Position numbers and translations under genes: made by a program
Part shown: one piece after another, positions 23,677 through 32,732 of the stretch
Layout: the number at the start of each line of letters is the position of its first letter
How positions within the stretch are numbered: position 1 is the first letter of the stretch
Notes under the pieces: model-generated
Seen by the model: only the letters and a program-made list of their open reading frames with translations
What the model was told of the DNA's origin: nothing
The model's database searches: none
DNA from: Sphingomonas carotinifaciens
GTDB lineage: Bacteria > Pseudomonadota > Alphaproteobacteria > Sphingomonadales > Sphingomonadaceae
Length of the DNA: 64,000 nucleotides
Assembly: GCF_009789535.1 (NCBI RefSeq)
Contig: NZ_WSUT01000005.1
Location: forward strand, 868,001 to 932,000
Direction: 5' to 3'

Positions 23677-24380
23677 GCCGCGTCGAGTTCGGGATAGTGG
23701 CGGAAAATGCCCTCGGTCGAGAAGGGCAGGCGGCGGTCGCTGGCGAGATAGCGGCGGATGCCGGGCAGGTTCGCCACCCGGTCGCGCAAGGTGACGAGGC
23801 CGGGCAGATCGGGCTCCAGCGTCGCCATCCGCCTGGGGAACATGTAGCGCAGACCCTCGACCAGCTGGAACAGCGAGGTGTCCGCATAGGTCCAGCGGTC
23901 ACCGACCAGCCATTCACCGCGGGTGGCCTTCGTCGCGTCCTCGAAATAGGACAGGAACTTGGGCATGCGCTGCTCGCGGAACTGGGTCGCGGTGCGCGCC
24001 GCCTCCGCCTTCTGGTCCTCATAATAGTCCATTATGCCGACCGGGTGGTGCACGTCGTGCACCTCGGCGACCATGTCGGCGATGGTGAGCTGCACCTGGT
24101 TGAGCCACATGCGATCGGCCATGCCGCTGGGGGCGAGATCGTGGCGTTCGCCCAGGAACATCAGAATGGCCGCGACCTGGCCGATCACCGTGGTCTCGCT
24201 TTGCAGAAAGGGCGGGGCGAAGGGGGCGCGGCCGTCCTTTGCCGCCATGACCTGCATCATCGCGTCGATGCCCTCGGTCCGGGCCGCATCCACATAGGGA
24301 ATCTCCGCAGCTTCGAGCGCCAGACGCACGAATTCGCCGCGGCCCTGAATGGAGGGCCAGTACCAGAGCTTATAAGGCAT
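23673..24380 (-). CDS. glutathione S-transferase-like protein
   Basis: The protein has 235 aa. The N-terminal thioredoxin-like domain starts PYKLWYWPSIQGRGEFVRLA, the GST pattern with an active-site Tyr/Ser region and RGE..R. FLQSETTVIGQVAAILMFLG supplies the SES-like gamma-glutamyl-binding motif (here SET). The helical C-terminal domain includes GDRWTYADTSLFQLVEGL, the N-capping and hydrophobic staple region. It probably conjugates or reduces electrophiles with glutathione. It lies in the operon between bolA (4 bp away) and the Nudix gene (overlap). Confidence 0.88.
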   Translation of the reverse strand: MPYKLWYWPSIQGRGEFVRLALEAAEIPYVDAARTEGIDAMMQVMAAKDGRAPFAPPFLQSETTVIGQVAAILMFLGERHDLAPSGMADRMWLNQVQLTIADMVAEVHDVHHPVGIMDYYEDQKAEAARTATQFREQRMPKFLSYFEDATKATRGEWLVGDRWTYADTSLFQLVEGLRYMFPRRMATLEPDLPGLVTLRDRVANLPGIRRYLASDRRLPFSTEGIFRHYPELDAA

Positions 24381-24383
24381 GCA

Positions 24384-24677
24384 TCATTCTCCGGGTGCGC
24401 GGGCGCTGATCGCGAGCGCGTGGATCCTGTCTCTCAACAGATCGGCCAGCGCTTGGTTCACCAGACGCTGCCGCCCGACGCGGGAAACGCCTGAAAAAGC
24501 AGGTGCTTCGATGGTGACGCGGAAGTGGCTCTCGCCAGTGCCGTCGTCGCCGAGATGGCCGTGGTGCATCGCGCTTTCATTGGCCACCTCCAGACGGGTG
24601 GGGGCAAGCGCCGCGGTCAGGCGGGCGGCGATCTGGTCTGCGACGGGCAGGGCGGAGGCGGTGGCGGGGTCGGTCAT
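24384..24677 (-). CDS. bolA: BolA family protein
   Basis: The protein has 97 aa from ATG 24677; the longer frame adds residues that precede the promoter. The BolA fold is visible: RLTAALAPTRLEVANESAMH, HHGHLGDDGTGESHFRVTI, and SRVGRQRLVNQALADLL with the conserved helix. ESxxHxGH is the diagnostic motif. BolA proteins pair with monothiol glutaredoxins in Fe-S handling or act as morphogenes. It is the first gene of the five-gene operon and is divergent from the J-domain gene, with starts only 38 bp apart, so the promoters overlap. Confidence 0.9.
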   Translation of the reverse strand: MTDPATASALPVADQIAARLTAALAPTRLEVANESAMHHGHLGDDGTGESHFRVTIEAPAFSGVSRVGRQRLVNQALADLLRDRIHALAISARAPGE

Positions 24678-24715
24678 CGTTCCTATATAGCCGCTTTTGT
24701 TGCAGCGGGGAGCCG

Positions 24716-25324
24716 GTGAGACGGACGGCGAAGGAGAGTGCGGCACGGCCGGGAGCGCGGTTCCATGGCCGGGTCGAGAACAGCGGCCGTGTTTGCGACG
24801 AGCCGGGATGCGCGGAAGCGGGCGAGTTTCGCGCGCCGCCGCTGGAAGGGCCGGGCGGACGCGACGGGCCGGGGCAGTTCCGCTGGTTCTGCCTGGAGCA
24901 TGTGCGCGCGTTCAACCAGCGCTACAATTACTTTAACGGGATGACCGCGGACGAGATCCATCAGGCACAGCGACCCTATGCCGGGTGGGAGCGCGAAACG
25001 CGCGCCTTTGCCAGCGCAGGGGGTGATCCGGGGCCGCGCTGGTCGGACTTTTCCGATCCGCTGGACGCGATCGCCGCGCGCTATCGCCGCACGCCCGCCG
25101 CCGAGCGGCAGGACGGCAAGCCGTTGTCGGGCCAGGATCGCGAAAGCCTGAAGACGCTGGGGCTGGCGGCGGATGCGGACCGGCATGCGCTGCGCAAGCG
25201 GTACAGCGAGCTGGTGCGCCGCTATCACCCCGATCGCAACGGCGGCGATCGCAGCCAGGAGCGCGAGTTGCAAAAGGTGATCGCGGCGTATCAGCAACTG
25301 CGACAGGCGCCCGCCTTTGCGTGA
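24716..25324 (+). CDS. J-domain (DnaJ-like) protein
   Basis: The protein has 202 aa with a GTG start at 24716 behind GGGGAG. The N-terminal 90 residues contain a Cys pair (CDEPGC) and FCLEHVRAFNQRYNYFNGM, a conserved region of alphaproteobacterial DnaJ-like proteins. The C-terminal 60 residues form the J domain: LKTLGLAADADRHALRKRY then LVRRYHPDRNGGD, with the HPD motif that stimulates DnaK ATPase. The J domain sits at the C-terminus, unlike in classical DnaJ. It is a specialised co-chaperone of unknown client. It is divergent from bolA. Confidence 0.88.
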   Translation: MRRTAKESAARPGARFHGRVENSGRVCDEPGCAEAGEFRAPPLEGPGGRDGPGQFRWFCLEHVRAFNQRYNYFNGMTADEIHQAQRPYAGWERETRAFASAGGDPGPRWSDFSDPLDAIAARYRRTPAAERQDGKPLSGQDRESLKTLGLAADADRHALRKRYSELVRRYHPDRNGGDRSQERELQKVIAAYQQLRQAPAFA

Positions 25325-25327
25325 GGA

Positions 25328-25792
25328 TCAGTGCCGGACGGTGAGGCGCCGGGCGACGGCTGCCAACTGGTCGGTGGCGGTGTTCCAGCCGGTGTCGAAG
25401 CCCATTGCGATATGCTGGTCGCGGGCAATCGCGGTCCAGTGACGGGCGGTGGCGGTGTAGCGCGTGCCGCCGCCCTCCGGCGCGAAGGCGTCGATGCGCA
25501 CCAGAAAGGGCTGGCGCGGCGCCCAGCCGGCGGCGAACGCATCGGTGGCGACGATGCGCCGTTGCGGCAGCACCTCCAGAAAGACGCCCTCGACCGGCAT
25601 CGCCTCCCCATCGGGACCGTGGAAGATCATCGAGGAATGCCCGCCGGGGCGCAGGTCGCGCTCGACGATCTCGGCGCGCCAGGGTTCGGGGCAGTACCAT
25701 TCGGCGGTATGATCGACCCAGGCGCGCCACACCGCCTCCAGGGGCGCATCGATCAGGCGGGTGATCGACAGGTCGAAGCTTTCGTCGGTCAT
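25328..25792 (-). CDS. SRPBCC / AHSA1-like domain protein
   Basis: The protein has 154 aa from ATG 25792 (ATGA overlap with the VOC gene upstream). It has the AHSA1/START-like pattern: LSITRLIDAPLEAVWRAWVD at the start, WYCPEPW, RDLRPGGHSSMIFHGPDG, and a C-terminal helix GFDTGWNTATDQLAAV. Such proteins form a hydrophobic ligand cavity. They often accompany VOC and DUF1428 genes, as here, in small operons of unknown metabolic role, sometimes with an ArsR regulator (none is visible here). It ends 3 bp from the stop of the convergent J-domain gene. Confidence 0.85.
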   Translation of the reverse strand: MTDESFDLSITRLIDAPLEAVWRAWVDHTAEWYCPEPWRAEIVERDLRPGGHSSMIFHGPDGEAMPVEGVFLEVLPQRRIVATDAFAAGWAPRQPFLVRIDAFAPEGGGTRYTATARHWTAIARDQHIAMGFDTGWNTATDQLAAVARRLTVRH

Positions 25793-26550
25793 GGCCGTCG
25801 ATCGCCGACCAGGCCGAAGCGCACGCCCCAGGGGTCCTGCGCGACCAGCGAGAAGCTGCCGCCGGGAATCTCGTCCGGCCCCTGAAGCGGTTGCCCGCCC
25901 GTCGCGACGATGCGCGCCAGGGCGGCATCGATGTCGGGGACCAGCGTATAGAATTGCCATCCGGGCACGGTGCCGGGGACGGGGCCCATGACCGCCCCGA
26001 TGCAGGTCGGGCCGTCATGGATGAAGCGATAGTCGCCCAGTTCGCCCATCGGCATCGCCCCCTCCTGCCGCCAGCCGAATTGCTGCGCATAAAAGGTGAT
26101 GGCGGCGTCGTCATCGGGGGCGGTCAGCTCGTTCCAGACCATGTGGCCGGGCCGGGCATCGGTGCTGTTCTGGAACGCGGTGGAGTCGTCGGCCTCCGGA
26201 TCCATGACATAGAAGGGCGTGCCGTGCGGATCGGTGAGCAGCGCGATGCGCCCGGCCTGCGGGATCGTGGTGGCCGGCATCAGGCAGGCGCCGCCGCCGT
26301 CGACCGCGCGGGCGACCGCGGCATCGGCATCGTCCACCTGGACATAGCCGAACCATCGCCCGCCCGCTTCCATGACCGGCGGGCGGGCGAGCAGGCCACC
26401 CACCGCATCGCCGTCGGGAGCGTGGAAGATGCGATAGTCCATGCCGGGCACGCCGCCATCCGCGACGCGCCAGCCCATGACGTCGCCGTAAAAGGCCGCC
26501 GCGGCATCGACGTCGTCGGCGATCAGCTCGTACCAGATAAAGGCGCCCAT
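25789..26550 (-). CDS. two-domain VOC family protein
   Basis: The protein has 253 aa from ATG 26550. It contains two consecutive VOC units. The first begins GAFIWYELIADDVDAAAAFY and ends ALLTDPHGTPFYVMDP. The second begins GHMVWNELTAPDDDAAITFY and ends SLVAQDPWGVRFGLVGD. This is the layout of the glyoxalase-like proteins annotated as hydroxylase-type or extradiol-like in actinobacteria and alphaproteobacteria. Catalysis is not certain, because metal ligands are only partly conserved. Operon: DUF1428 gene (4 bp upstream), this gene, SRPBCC gene. Confidence 0.87.
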   Translation of the reverse strand: MGAFIWYELIADDVDAAAAFYGDVMGWRVADGGVPGMDYRIFHAPDGDAVGGLLARPPVMEAGGRWFGYVQVDDADAAVARAVDGGGACLMPATTIPQAGRIALLTDPHGTPFYVMDPEADDSTAFQNSTDARPGHMVWNELTAPDDDAAITFYAQQFGWRQEGAMPMGELGDYRFIHDGPTCIGAVMGPVPGTVPGWQFYTLVPDIDAALARIVATGGQPLQGPDEIPGGSFSLVAQDPWGVRFGLVGDRRP

Positions 26551-26554
26551 GGTG

Positions 26555-26926
26555 TCAGCGATCCGCCTGGAAGATCGGCGCGAAGCCGGCATAGATCATG
26601 CGCCTGCCGTCAAAGGGCATGGGGCCATCCGGTTTCATGCGATCATCCGTCCGCATCCGCTCGCTCGCCGCATCGCAGGTGGCGCGGTCGGGCCAGACGA
26701 TCCAGGAGAACACCACCGTCTCGTCCTCCTCGGCCAGCACGGCGCGGCGGAAATCGGTGACCTCGCCATCGGTCACGTCCTCGCCCCATGCCTCCATGAT
26801 CGACAGCGCGCCATAGTCCCGGAACATCGGCCATGCGCTGGCCGCCATGTCGCGATACGCTTCCTTGTTCGCGGTGCCGACGGGGACCACGAATCCTTGC
26901 AGATACTGTCCGTTGACGCTCGTCAT
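26555..26926 (-). CDS. DUF1428 family protein
   Basis: The protein has 123 aa from ATG 26926. NGQYLQGFVVPV, FRDYGALSIMEAWGEDV, FSWIVWPDRATCDAASER and FDGRRMIYAGFAPIF are the conserved blocks of DUF1428 (a dimeric alpha-beta barrel fold, YbaA-like). No enzymatic role is established for the family. It starts a three-gene operon with the two-domain VOC and SRPBCC genes. Between it and cobS lie about 220 bp that hold the divergent promoters. Confidence 0.88.
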   Translation of the reverse strand: MTSVNGQYLQGFVVPVGTANKEAYRDMAASAWPMFRDYGALSIMEAWGEDVTDGEVTDFRRAVLAEEDETVVFSWIVWPDRATCDAASERMRTDDRMKPDGPMPFDGRRMIYAGFAPIFQADR

Positions 26927-27147
26927 CGTCGCGCTCCTTCGGCTTCGACTCAAAGGCGGCACGATGCTGCGCCCGGCGCCGCGAAAAAGCAACGTGGGGC
27001 ATGGGGATGCCCACAAGGGTGTAAGGCGGGCGGAAACAGCGGCGCGGCGGCGCGTTTGTTCACCTTCTTCGTGCCGCCGCCGATGCTGACGGTTGAGTCG
27101 GGACACGCGCCTGTCCTAGAGCGTTTGGTGCACTTCGTGAGGTTTTG

Positions 27148-28152
27148 ATGACGGACATTCCCAACACCCAGCCTGACAGTCGCGAGACGACGATCATGGA
27201 CGCGCCGGACAAGATGGTTCGCGTGCGCGACGTGTTCGGCGTGGACAGCGACATGGAAGTGCCGGCCTTTTCCGAGGCGGACGAGCGGGTGCCCGACCTC
27301 GACCCCGCCTATGTGTTCGATCCCGACACGACCATGGCGGTGCTGGCGGGCTTTGCCCACAATCGGCGGGTGATGGTGCAGGGCTATCACGGCACCGGCA
27401 AGTCGAGCCATATCGAGCAGGTGGCGGCGCGGCTGAACTGGCCGTGCATCCGCATCAACCTGGACGCCCATATCAGCCGCATCGACCTGATCGGTCGCGA
27501 CGCGATCGTGCTGAAGGACGGGCAGCAGGTGACCGAGTTCCGCGAGGGCCTGCTCCCCTGGGCGCTGCAGACGCCGACCGCGCTCGTGTTCGACGAATAT
27601 GACGCCGGGCGCCCCGACGTGATGTTCGTGATCCAGCGCGTGCTGGAGACCGAGGGCAAGCTGACGCTGCTCGACCAGAACCGCGTGATCCGGCCGAGCC
27701 GCTGGTTCCGCCTGTTCGCGACCGCCAACACGGTGGGGCTGGGCGACACCAGCGGCCTGTATCACGGCACGCAGCAGATCAACCAGGGCCAGATGGATCG
27801 CTGGAACATCGTGGTCACGCTGAACTACCTGCCCGCCGCCACCGAGGCGCAGATCGTGCTCGCCAAGTCGGGCGAATATGACAAGCCGGAAGGCAAGAAG
27901 ACCGTGGAGAACATGGTCCGCGTCGCGGACATGACGCGCAAGGGCTTCGTCAACGGCGATATCTCCACGGTGATGAGCCCGCGTACGGTGATCACCTGGG
28001 CGCAGAACGCGCTGATCTTCGGCGATGTCGGCTTCGCCTTCCGCCTGTCGTTCCTGAACAAGTGCGACGAGGCGGAGCGGTCGCTGGTGGCGGAATATTA
28101 CCAGCGCGTGTTCGGCAAGGACCTGCCCGAAAGCGTGGTCGGGCGGGCTTGA
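27148..28152 (+). CDS. cobS: cobaltochelatase subunit CobS (AAA+ ATPase)
   Basis: The protein has 334 aa from ATG 27148, after a TGAGG ribosome-binding site; the preceding TTG is not needed. The N-terminal signature [18 protein letters not shown] is typical of CobS. Walker A is GYHGTGKSS (79-87), Walker B is [15 protein letters not shown], and sensor and arginine-finger regions follow ([24 protein letters not shown]). With CobT and CobN it inserts cobalt into hydrogenobyrinate a,c-diamide in the aerobic B12 pathway. Unusually, it is separated from cobT by a toxin-antitoxin pair. No cobN is seen in the window. Confidence 0.95.
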   Translation: MTDIPNTQPDSRETTIMDAPDKMVRVRDVFGVDSDMEVPAFSEADERVPDLDPAYVFDPDTTMAVLAGFAHNRRVMVQGYHGTGKSSHIEQVAARLNWPCIRINLDAHISRIDLIGRDAIVLKDGQQVTEFREGLLPWALQTPTALVFDEYDAGRPDVMFVIQRVLETEGKLTLLDQNRVIRPSRWFRLFATANTVGLGDTSGLYHGTQQINQGQMDRWNIVVTLNYLPAATEAQIVLAKSGEYDKPEGKKTVENMVRVADMTRKGFVNGDISTVMSPRTVITWAQNALIFGDVGFAFRLSFLNKCDEAERSLVAEYYQRVFGKDLPESVVGRA

Positions 28153-28153
28153 G

Positions 28154-28447
28154 ATGACAAGGGCGGAAGCTTTGGAACGGTTGCGCGCGCATCGTACGGA
28201 CCTACATGCAATGGGTATCGAACATGTGGCGATCTTCGGTTCCACCGCGCGGGGGGAAGCAGGGGCGCACTCCGACCTCGACCTAGCGGTGCGTCTGCGC
28301 TCCGATATCCGCCTGGGCTGGGATTACTTCACGCTGGATGAGCGCGTAGCGGCGTTGTTGGGCGTGGCTGTTGACATCGTGACGGAGCCGACCGACAGGC
28401 CGCGCCTCCAAGCGCAAATCGATCGCGACCGCGTCAATGCTTTTTGA
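28154..28447 (+). CDS. mntA: MntA-type nucleotidyltransferase antitoxin
   Basis: The protein has 97 aa. GSTARGEAGAHSDLDLAV carries the minimal nucleotidyltransferase motif GSxARGxxxxxSDxDL, and VDIVTEP supplies the third acidic residue. In MntA/HepT modules the antitoxin adds AMP to a tyrosine of the HEPN toxin and neutralises it. It starts 1 nt after the cobS stop and overlaps hepT by 11 bp. The pair therefore sits within the cobS-cobT transcription unit and is presumably co-expressed with it. Confidence 0.88.
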   Translation: MTRAEALERLRAHRTDLHAMGIEHVAIFGSTARGEAGAHSDLDLAVRLRSDIRLGWDYFTLDERVAALLGVAVDIVTEPTDRPRLQAQIDRDRVNAF

Positions 28448-28769
28448 GCGAACCAGGTCGCGGCTGCACGACATGATCGAGGATGCCGATCGCATCGCGA
28501 CGTTCATCGACGGCATGAACCTCGTTGCGGACGAGCGTACGATCTTCGCGGTCGAGCGTCTGCTTCAGCGCATCACCGAAGCTGCCATTCAAATACCTTC
28601 GGACGAAGCGGGGTATCTGGGGCCGGACGTGCCGGTGGCGAAGATGCGTGCGTTCGGCAACCGCTTGCGTCATGAATATCGCGATGTCGCGCGCAACGTA
28701 ATCTTCGATCTGGCACGGATCGAAGTACCGCTGGTTCGTGCCGCAGCCGAACTTGCCCTGGAAAGCTGA
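28437..28769 (+). CDS. hepT: HepT-like HEPN ribonuclease toxin
   Basis: The protein has 110 aa. It has the four-helix HEPN layout with [20 protein letters not shown] in helix 2 and [15 protein letters not shown] near the C-terminus. The latter contains the R-x4-H / HxY site: His is the catalytic residue, and the Tyr of HEY is the AMPylation target in characterised HepT. It forms a toxin-antitoxin pair with the preceding nucleotidyltransferase. Its TGA shares its last base with the ATG of cobT, so cobT translation is coupled to the toxin gene. Confidence 0.88.
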   Translation: MLFERTRSRLHDMIEDADRIATFIDGMNLVADERTIFAVERLLQRITEAAIQIPSDEAGYLGPDVPVAKMRAFGNRLRHEYRDVARNVIFDLARIEVPLVRAAAELALES

Positions 28770-30595
28770 TGGCCAACGAAACCCCCCTCGACCGGTTCAA
28801 GGCCGTGCTGGCCGGGACCGCGCGTGCGATCGCGGAGCAGCCGGAGGTGGAACTGGCCTTTACCGCGGATGCGCCGGCGCAGTCGGGCAAGCATCTGAAG
28901 GTGCCGATGCCGGCGCGGGCCCTGCCGCCCGAGCAGGTGGCGGAGGCGCGGGGGTTTGCGGACCAGTTCGCGCTGAAAATCAGGTATCATGATACCGCGT
29001 TGCATTTGCGTGGGGCGCCGGGGGAGGCGGTGGCGCGGGCGGTGTATGATGCGGTGGAGGGGGCACGGGTCGAGGCGCTGGGCAGCCGCGGCTATGCCGG
29101 GATCACCGAGAACCTGACCACCGCGCTGGAGATGCGGCTGCGTTCCGACCCGATCACGCGGGCGCGCAGCGAGGCGGAGGTGCCGCTGTCCACCGCACTG
29201 GCGCTGATGGTGCGCGAGCGGCTGACGGGGCTGGAGAGCCCGGCGGCGGCGGCGCCCGCGCTGGCGCTGGTGCGCGAATGGGTGGATGCGCGCACCGACC
29301 TGGACGCGCTGGCGCTGGCGATCGACGATCAGCGCGCGTTCCAGACGCTGGCCGCGCGGATGCTGGCCGATCTGGAGCTGACCGAGGCGCCGGTGGAGCC
29401 GGAGGATGCGGACGATGGCGGCGACGACGAGGAGGGCGAGAACGAGCCCGCCGACGAGGAGGGCGACGACAGCGAGGACGAGCAGGACGGCCAGGGCGAA
29501 GGGCAGGTGGACGCGCGCGGCGAGCAGCGGGAGTCCGACAGCGACGACGGCGAAGGCGAGCAGCAGCGGCAGGACTCGCCCGACGACATGGAAGGCGAAG
29601 GCCAGGATGACGGCGAGGAGGGCATGCAGCCCGTGCGCCCGAACCGGCCGCAGCCCGACCTGACCCCGCAATTCGACTACAAGCCATGGACGACGCAGTT
29701 CGACGAGGTGGTCGCCGCCACCGACCTGTGCGACGCGGACGAGCTGGCGCGGCTGCGCGGCTATCTGGACCAGCAACTGGCGCATCTGCAATCGGCGGTA
29801 TCGAAGCTGGCCAATCGCTTGCAGCGCCGGTTGATGGCGCAGCAGTCCCGGTCCTGGGATTTCGACCAGGACGAGGGGATGCTGGACGCGGCGCGGCTGG
29901 CGCGCGTCGTGGTCAATCCCACCCAGTCGCTGTCGTACAAGATCGAGCGCGACACCGATTTCCGCGACACGGTGGTGACGCTGCTGATCGACAATTCGGG
30001 TTCGATGCGCGGGCGGCCGATCGGCATCGCCGCGATCAGCGCGGACATCTTGGCGCGCACGCTGGAGCGGTGCGGGGTGAAGACCGAGATACTGGGCTTT
30101 ACCACCCGCGCCTGGAAGGGCGGGCAGAGCCGCGAGGCGTGGCTGGCCGCCGGGCGCCCGCCGCAGCCCGGCCGGCTGAACGACGTGCGCCACATCGTCT
30201 ACAAAAAGGCGGATGACCCGTGGCGGCGCGCACGCACCAACCTCGGCCTGATGATGCGCGAAGGGTTGTTGAAGGAGAATATCGACGGCGAGGCGCTGGT
30301 CTGGGCGCATAGCCGGCTGATCGCGCGGCCCGAGGAGCGGCGCATCCTGATGGTGATCTCCGACGGGGCGCCGGTCGACGATTCGACGCTGTCGGTCAAT
30401 TCCGGCAGTTATCTGGAGCGGCATCTGCGCCAGGTGATCGGCTGGATCGAGACCAAGAGCCCGGTCGAGCTGATCGCGATCGGCATCGGGCACGACGTGA
30501 CGCGCTATTATGCGCGCGCGGTGACGATCATGGATGCCGAGCAGCTTGGCGGCACGATCATCGAGCAGCTCGCCGCGCTGTTCGACACGCCGTGA
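28769..30595 (+). CDS. cobT: cobaltochelatase subunit CobT
   Basis: The protein has 608 aa. The N-terminal part (to about 205) is helical. A very acidic linker (about 210-290, Glu/Asp/Gly-rich) follows, then the CobT C-terminal VWA domain with the MIDAS motif DNSGSM at 408-413. MIRWxHSRL-like text ([20 protein letters not shown]) and [13 protein letters not shown] are also typical. CobT forms a ring with CobS that drives ATP-dependent cobalt insertion by CobN. The acidic linker is common to the family. Reading frame and length are intact despite the toxin-antitoxin insertion just upstream. Confidence 0.95.
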   Translation: MANETPLDRFKAVLAGTARAIAEQPEVELAFTADAPAQSGKHLKVPMPARALPPEQVAEARGFADQFALKIRYHDTALHLRGAPGEAVARAVYDAVEGARVEALGSRGYAGITENLTTALEMRLRSDPITRARSEAEVPLSTALALMVRERLTGLESPAAAAPALALVREWVDARTDLDALALAIDDQRAFQTLAARMLADLELTEAPVEPEDADDGGDDEEGENEPADEEGDDSEDEQDGQGEGQVDARGEQRESDSDDGEGEQQRQDSPDDMEGEGQDDGEEGMQPVRPNRPQPDLTPQFDYKPWTTQFDEVVAATDLCDADELARLRGYLDQQLAHLQSAVSKLANRLQRRLMAQQSRSWDFDQDEGMLDAARLARVVVNPTQSLSYKIERDTDFRDTVVTLLIDNSGSMRGRPIGIAAISADILARTLERCGVKTEILGFTTRAWKGGQSREAWLAAGRPPQPGRLNDVRHIVYKKADDPWRRARTNLGLMMREGLLKENIDGEALVWAHSRLIARPEERRILMVISDGAPVDDSTLSVNSGSYLERHLRQVIGWIETKSPVELIAIGIGHDVTRYYARAVTIMDAEQLGGTIIEQLAALFDTP

Positions 30596-30599
30596 CGCG

Positions 30600-30848
30600 A
30601 TGATCGACGCGCCGCCCGGCGGCTTTCGCGGGCCGGTGAAACGGTCGATCACCATCGCCGGGCACCAGACGTCGATCAGCCTGGAACCAATCTTCTGGGA
30701 CAGGCTGGACGCGGCGGCGGCGGCCCGCGGATTGCCGCTGTCGGCGCTGGTCGCGGCGATCGATGCGCGGCGGATCACCGAGGCGGACCCGCCGAACCTG
30801 GCGAGTGCGCTGCGCAGCTGGCTGATGCTGACGGGCGCCGTGGCCTGA
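30600..30848 (+). CDS. ribbon-helix-helix domain protein
   Basis: The protein has 82 aa; its ATG at 30600 lies 4 nt after the cobT stop. VKRSITIAGHQTSISLEPIFWDRLDAAAAARG gives the strand plus first helix of the alphaproteobacterial RHH_4-type family, and LPLSALVAAIDARR gives the second helix. These small DNA-binding-like proteins are widespread in alphaproteobacteria and of unknown target. It is in a run with cobT and the DUF922 gene, which starts 1 nt after its stop. Confidence 0.82.
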   Translation: MIDAPPGGFRGPVKRSITIAGHQTSISLEPIFWDRLDAAAAARGLPLSALVAAIDARRITEADPPNLASALRSWLMLTGAVA

Positions 30849-30849
30849 C

Positions 30850-31437
30850 ATGCATGCGCTGTGGCTGAGCGCGCTGCTGCTGGGGCCGGCGACCGGGCCG
30901 CCGGATGCGCGGATCGTCTTCGACGGAGTGCGGATGGACCGCTATCCCGTGCGCGGGCGCGACGTGGCGGCGGTGCGCGCCGCGCTGGACGCGGCACGGG
31001 TACGCGACGAGAATGACGGCACACTGGTCGAGGCGTATACGCATGGCCGCGTTCATTGGACATGGAAGGCGGCGGGGCCGGCCCGCGACGCGACGTGCCG
31101 GCCGCAGGCGATCACGATCCGCTTTTCGGCAACGATGCGCCTGCCCTATCTGGACGAGCCCGATCCCCCGCCTGCACTGGCGCAGGCGTGGCAGCGCTAT
31201 GCCGCCAGCCTGGAGGCGCATGAGAGGGAGCATCTGGAGCGGATCAGGCGCGCGCTGCCCCGATTGGCGGCGGCGATCGCGGTGGCACCCTGTGCGAAGG
31301 CGGATACGGCGGGGGCTGCGGTGCTGGAGCAGCTTCGCGCCGAAGGTCGTGCCTATGATCTGGAGACGGAGCATGGCCGGCGGGAGGGGGCGGTGTTCCC
31401 CCCGCCCGAGGCGATGCAGCGGGAGTGGGACGATTGA
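30850..31437 (+). CDS. DUF922 family protein, possible secreted zinc protease
   Basis: The protein has 195 aa. The N-terminus (MHALWLSALLLGPATG) is a short signal-peptide-like segment. The DUF922 pattern is present: RYPVRGRDVAAVRAAL at the start, a Trp-rich strand (VHWTWKA), and EAHEREHLERIRRAL containing HExxH, which would bind zinc. Family members are predicted periplasmic metallopeptidases and are experimentally little studied. It is co-directional with the RHH gene upstream and overlaps the start of the PepSY-like gene. Confidence 0.75.
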   Translation: MHALWLSALLLGPATGPPDARIVFDGVRMDRYPVRGRDVAAVRAALDAARVRDENDGTLVEAYTHGRVHWTWKAAGPARDATCRPQAITIRFSATMRLPYLDEPDPPPALAQAWQRYAASLEAHEREHLERIRRALPRLAAAIAVAPCAKADTAGAAVLEQLRAEGRAYDLETEHGRREGAVFPPPEAMQREWDD

Positions 31438-32510
31438 CGGCACCGGGGCGCGCGGCCGGAAAGGGCCGAACGGGGGATCGGATTGGGGGAGACCGAACCG
31501 GCAGGCCGCGTGCGCCGGCACGCGCCGCGCCTGCGGTGCCGCGGCCCGGCGTCGCGCGGCGGTTGCACCGGGGCGGGGGCGCGGGGTGGATCGGCTGGCT
31601 GCTGGCGGTGCTGATCGTGCCGGTGGCGCTGAGCGGTACGCTGCTGGCGGTGTGGCCGGCCGTGGAGCGGGTGGCCTATCCGACGCGCTTCGCCGCGACG
31701 GGGGCGATCGACCCGGATGCCTGTGTGACGGCGCTGCATGCCGGCGCCGCGCCGGATCGGCGGATCGTCGCGATGGAGCACGGTGCGGGCGTGCTGCGCT
31801 TCACGACGCGCGGCGCGGACGGGGCGGATCGCCTCTTTGCCTGTACCGCGCGCGGGGCGGGTGTGTCGGTGGCCGACGCGACGCACGGTGCCGAGGCGTG
31901 GGTGCGGCGGGTGCATGCCGCGCTGGCGGTGCCGTGGGTCGGGCGCGGGCTGGTCGCGGCGGCCGGGCTGGCATTGATCGGGCTGGCCCTGTCGGGGCTG
32001 GCGCTGTGGGGCGTGGCGGTCTTTCGCGGCAGCGACGGTTGGGCCTGGCATCGCTGGCTGGGGCTGGCGGCGGCGCTACCGGTTTTGGCGATGGCGGCGA
32101 GCGGCCTGCCGCTGCTGTGGCGCGGGGCCGCGGCGGATGGCGGCGCGGCGCCGCTGGCACACCCGGCACAGCCATTGCGCATCGTCGAGGCCCATGCGCT
32201 GGCGCTGACCAGCGGCACGGTGGCGCGCGTGGCATGGCCGACCCGCCGCTCGCCCGACTGGCTGGTGACGATCGCGGCGGGGACCGCACGGCAGGTGAAG
32301 GTGGCCGACGATACCGGCGGCGCGCTGGCGGCGGTGGCGCGCTCGGACGGGGGCGGCACCGGGGAAGGCGTCGCGGCGTCGCTGCACGGCGTGCGCGGCA
32401 CCGGATGGTGGCGCCGGATGCTGCTGGCGCTGACCGGGCTGGCGGTGGTGGTGCTGGTGGCGACGGGGTCGGGCAGGCGGACGATCCACACGCGAAAACC
32501 GTCTGGTTGA
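31425..32510 (+). CDS. PepSY-associated transmembrane protein
   Basis: The frame has 361 aa with a GTG at 31425; a TTG at 31434 is an alternative start. A basic N-terminal region is followed by four hydrophobic segments (about 52-76, 166-193, 204-223 and 331-350). The order of membrane, PepSY-like and membrane parts, with WAWHRWLGLAAALPVL in the centre, is that of PepSY-associated TM proteins. These often occur with TonB receptors and act as ferric or flavin-linked reductase-like membrane proteins. No heme or flavin motif is evident. The gene is very GC-rich and ends 220 bp before the lower-GC Fic gene. Confidence 0.7.
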   Translation: MGRLTAPGRAAGKGRTGDRIGGDRTGRPRAPARAAPAVPRPGVARRLHRGGGAGWIGWLLAVLIVPVALSGTLLAVWPAVERVAYPTRFAATGAIDPDACVTALHAGAAPDRRIVAMEHGAGVLRFTTRGADGADRLFACTARGAGVSVADATHGAEAWVRRVHAALAVPWVGRGLVAAAGLALIGLALSGLALWGVAVFRGSDGWAWHRWLGLAAALPVLAMAASGLPLLWRGAAADGGAAPLAHPAQPLRIVEAHALALTSGTVARVAWPTRRSPDWLVTIAAGTARQVKVADDTGGALAAVARSDGGGTGEGVAASLHGVRGTGWWRRMLLALTGLAVVVLVATGSGRRTIHTRKPSG

Positions 32511-32732
32511 AGCGGTGTTCTCTGCCGCAGGTATCGGAACGTTTCGGGTTTTCCGGGCTGAACGGTTTCCAGCAGAGATTTCCGGGGGCGTTTCGAGTTT
32601 TACCGGTGTGATCGGCCTGATCGGACTTTTCCGTTCCTCTTTCCAGTGAATCCTGTAGGATTTCATGGGTTCTGACTTTTCCGGGCGTGATTTGATCGTT
32701 TTTGCGTTCCGCCGGGTCGTTTGGAGGGAATA

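Noticed and set aside
28670..31063. 797-aa minus-strand frame opposite cobT
   Set aside because: Its composition is the shadow of the cobT codons; cobT has clear CobT motifs and couplings on the + strand.
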